DNA of 7,254 nucleotides from SYIM01 sp044359405 (GTDB taxonomy: Bacteria > Pseudomonadota > Gammaproteobacteria > Burkholderiales > Burkholderiaceae_E): contig JBIKMC010000171.1 of the NCBI GenBank assembly GCA_044359405.1, positions 1 to 7,254 of the forward strand. The letters are read 5' to 3'. The notes below the pieces were generated by a model that searched no databases, was not told where the DNA came from, and worked only from the letters and a program-made list of their open reading frames with translations. Below are positions 6,620 to 7,254 of the stretch, in pieces (the first letter of the stretch is position 1; each line of letters begins with the position of its first letter). Both the position numbers and the translations under genes were made by a program.

Positions 6620-7254
6620 ATGTCCGAGCGTGGAGATGCGTATGTACCCGTGGCCAGCGCTGGCCAGACTCAGGCGCTGGCGATCGATGAAAGAGAGTGG
6701 GCGCTGCGATTACGCTTGGCAGCAGCCTACCGGGCCGTGGATTATTTCGGCTGGTCTGAGCTTACGGCCAACCATATCTCGCTGCGTGTGAAGAATCAGC
6801 CGTCTGAATTTCTCATCAATCCCTATGGCCTGCTGTACTCTGAAATTACCGCCTCAAATCTGGTGCGTATTGATGCCAGCGGTAATGTGCTGACCCCTAC
6901 CGACTATCCCATCAATCCGGCGGGCTTCAACATACACTCGGCCATCCATGAGGCAAGGGCGGATGCGCATTGCGTCCTGCACGTGCACACCGTGGCAGGC
7001 ATGGCGGTATCTTGTCTGTCAGAAGGGTTGCTGCCGCTGACCCTTGAGGGCACTGATTTTCATGACCGTATTGGATATCACGATTTTGAAGGCCCCAGTC
7101 TTGCCGTTGATGAACGCTCGCGGCTAGGTTCCGCGCTGGGTTCGCGCAACATTGCGCTAGTGCTGCGCAATCACGGGCTGGTCATCATTGGCGAAACGGT
7201 CGACTCAGCCTTTCTGCGCATGTATCGACTGCTGCTGGCCTGTGAGGTGCAGCT
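6620..7254 (+). CDS. Class II aldolase/adducin-family protein, N-terminal 211 codons; 3' end outside window
   Basis: The frame is open from ATG 6620 to the window end without a stop. The start is supported by AGGAG 8 bp upstream. After a variable lead (1-25), the class II aldolase fold begins (REWALRLRLAAAYRAVDYFG, then ELTANHISLRV, FLINPYGLLYSEITASNLV). Metal-binding histidines are present: His121 and His123 in LHVHTVAG, and His185 in LRNHGLV. Family members include zinc-dependent sugar-phosphate aldolases, epimerases, dehydratases and decarboxylases, besides adducin. By hand alignment, the catalytic Glu of fuculose-phosphate aldolase falls on Gly102 in NPAGFNIHSAIH, so a classical phospho-aldolase reaction is doubtful. 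Full-length relatives are about 250 residues, so some 40-50 residues are missing. It diverges from the TctC-like/SDR pair and may share a pathway with it. Confidence 0.88.
   Translation, partial: MSERGDAYVPVASAGQTQALAIDEREWALRLRLAAAYRAVDYFGWSELTANHISLRVKNQPSEFLINPYGLLYSEITASNLVRIDASGNVLTPTDYPINPAGFNIHSAIHEARADAHCVLHVHTVAGMAVSCLSEGLLPLTLEGTDFHDRIGYHDFEGPSLAVDERSRLGSALGSRNIALVLRNHGLVIIGETVDSAFLRMYRLLLACEVQ
6651..6666. repeat. Perfect 16-bp palindrome inside the 5' end of the aldolase gene
   Basis: TGGCCAGCGCTGGCCA is identical to its reverse complement across all 16 bases. It begins 31 bp after the A of the aldolase ATG and encodes part of the variable lead (Val-Ala-Ser-Ala-Gly-Gln), where protein constraint is low. 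It could be an operator placed just downstream of the start, or a short mRNA stem near the start codon. It may also be chance. Confidence 0.4.

Noticed and set aside
6564..6791. A 75-codon plus-strand frame overlapping the divergent region and the aldolase start.
   Set aside because: It overlaps the well-supported aldolase frame, has no family resemblance and no ribosome binding site as good as the AGGAG used by ATG 6620.

Overview
The window is a GC-rich (roughly 60% by eye), gene-dense bacterial stretch. The style points to a proteobacterium, most likely Burkholderiales (Alcaligenaceae-like). The best pointer is a Bug/TctC-type periplasmic binding protein, a family greatly expanded in that group, next to small catabolic enzymes. 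This placement is inferred from family content, not from a phylogenetic marker.

Left block (1-4527, all + strand). It opens with the C-terminal half of an HAE1/AcrB-type RND efflux pump, cut by the window edge. The pump's stop abuts or overlaps the start of a D-amino-acid dehydrogenase-like FAD oxidoreductase. A proline racemase-family enzyme with both catalytic cysteines follows, best read as 4-hydroxyproline 2-epimerase. These two enzymes fit the first two steps of trans-4-hydroxy-L-proline catabolism: epimerisation to cis-4-hydroxy-D-proline, then FAD-dependent oxidation. The later steps (deaminase, semialdehyde dehydrogenase) and a dedicated transporter are not in the window. The block ends with a strange 165-codon gene. 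Its first ~68 residues look like the N-terminus of an inositol monophosphatase-family enzyme and its last ~97 like the C-terminus of a ferric-iron-type ABC transporter binding protein. It looks like an in-frame deletion fusion of two former neighbours and is the most unusual object here.

Middle (4528-4690). This non-coding gap between convergent genes holds a strong hairpin without a T-tract, a plausible two-way transcription barrier.

Right block (4691-7254). On the minus strand, a TctC/Bug binding protein is followed by an SDR oxidoreductase, probably co-transcribed. Divergent from them on the plus strand is a class II aldolase/adducin-family gene that runs off the window. A 95-bp divergent intergenic region carries good ribosome binding sites for both sides and a plausible sigma70 promoter for the minus side. 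A perfect 16-bp palindrome lies just inside the aldolase gene. Uptake protein, dehydrogenase and aldolase-like protein suggest a small module for an unidentified sugar acid or other carboxylate, but no substrate can be read from the sequence.

No RNA genes, CRISPR arrays, insertion sequences or phage features were seen.
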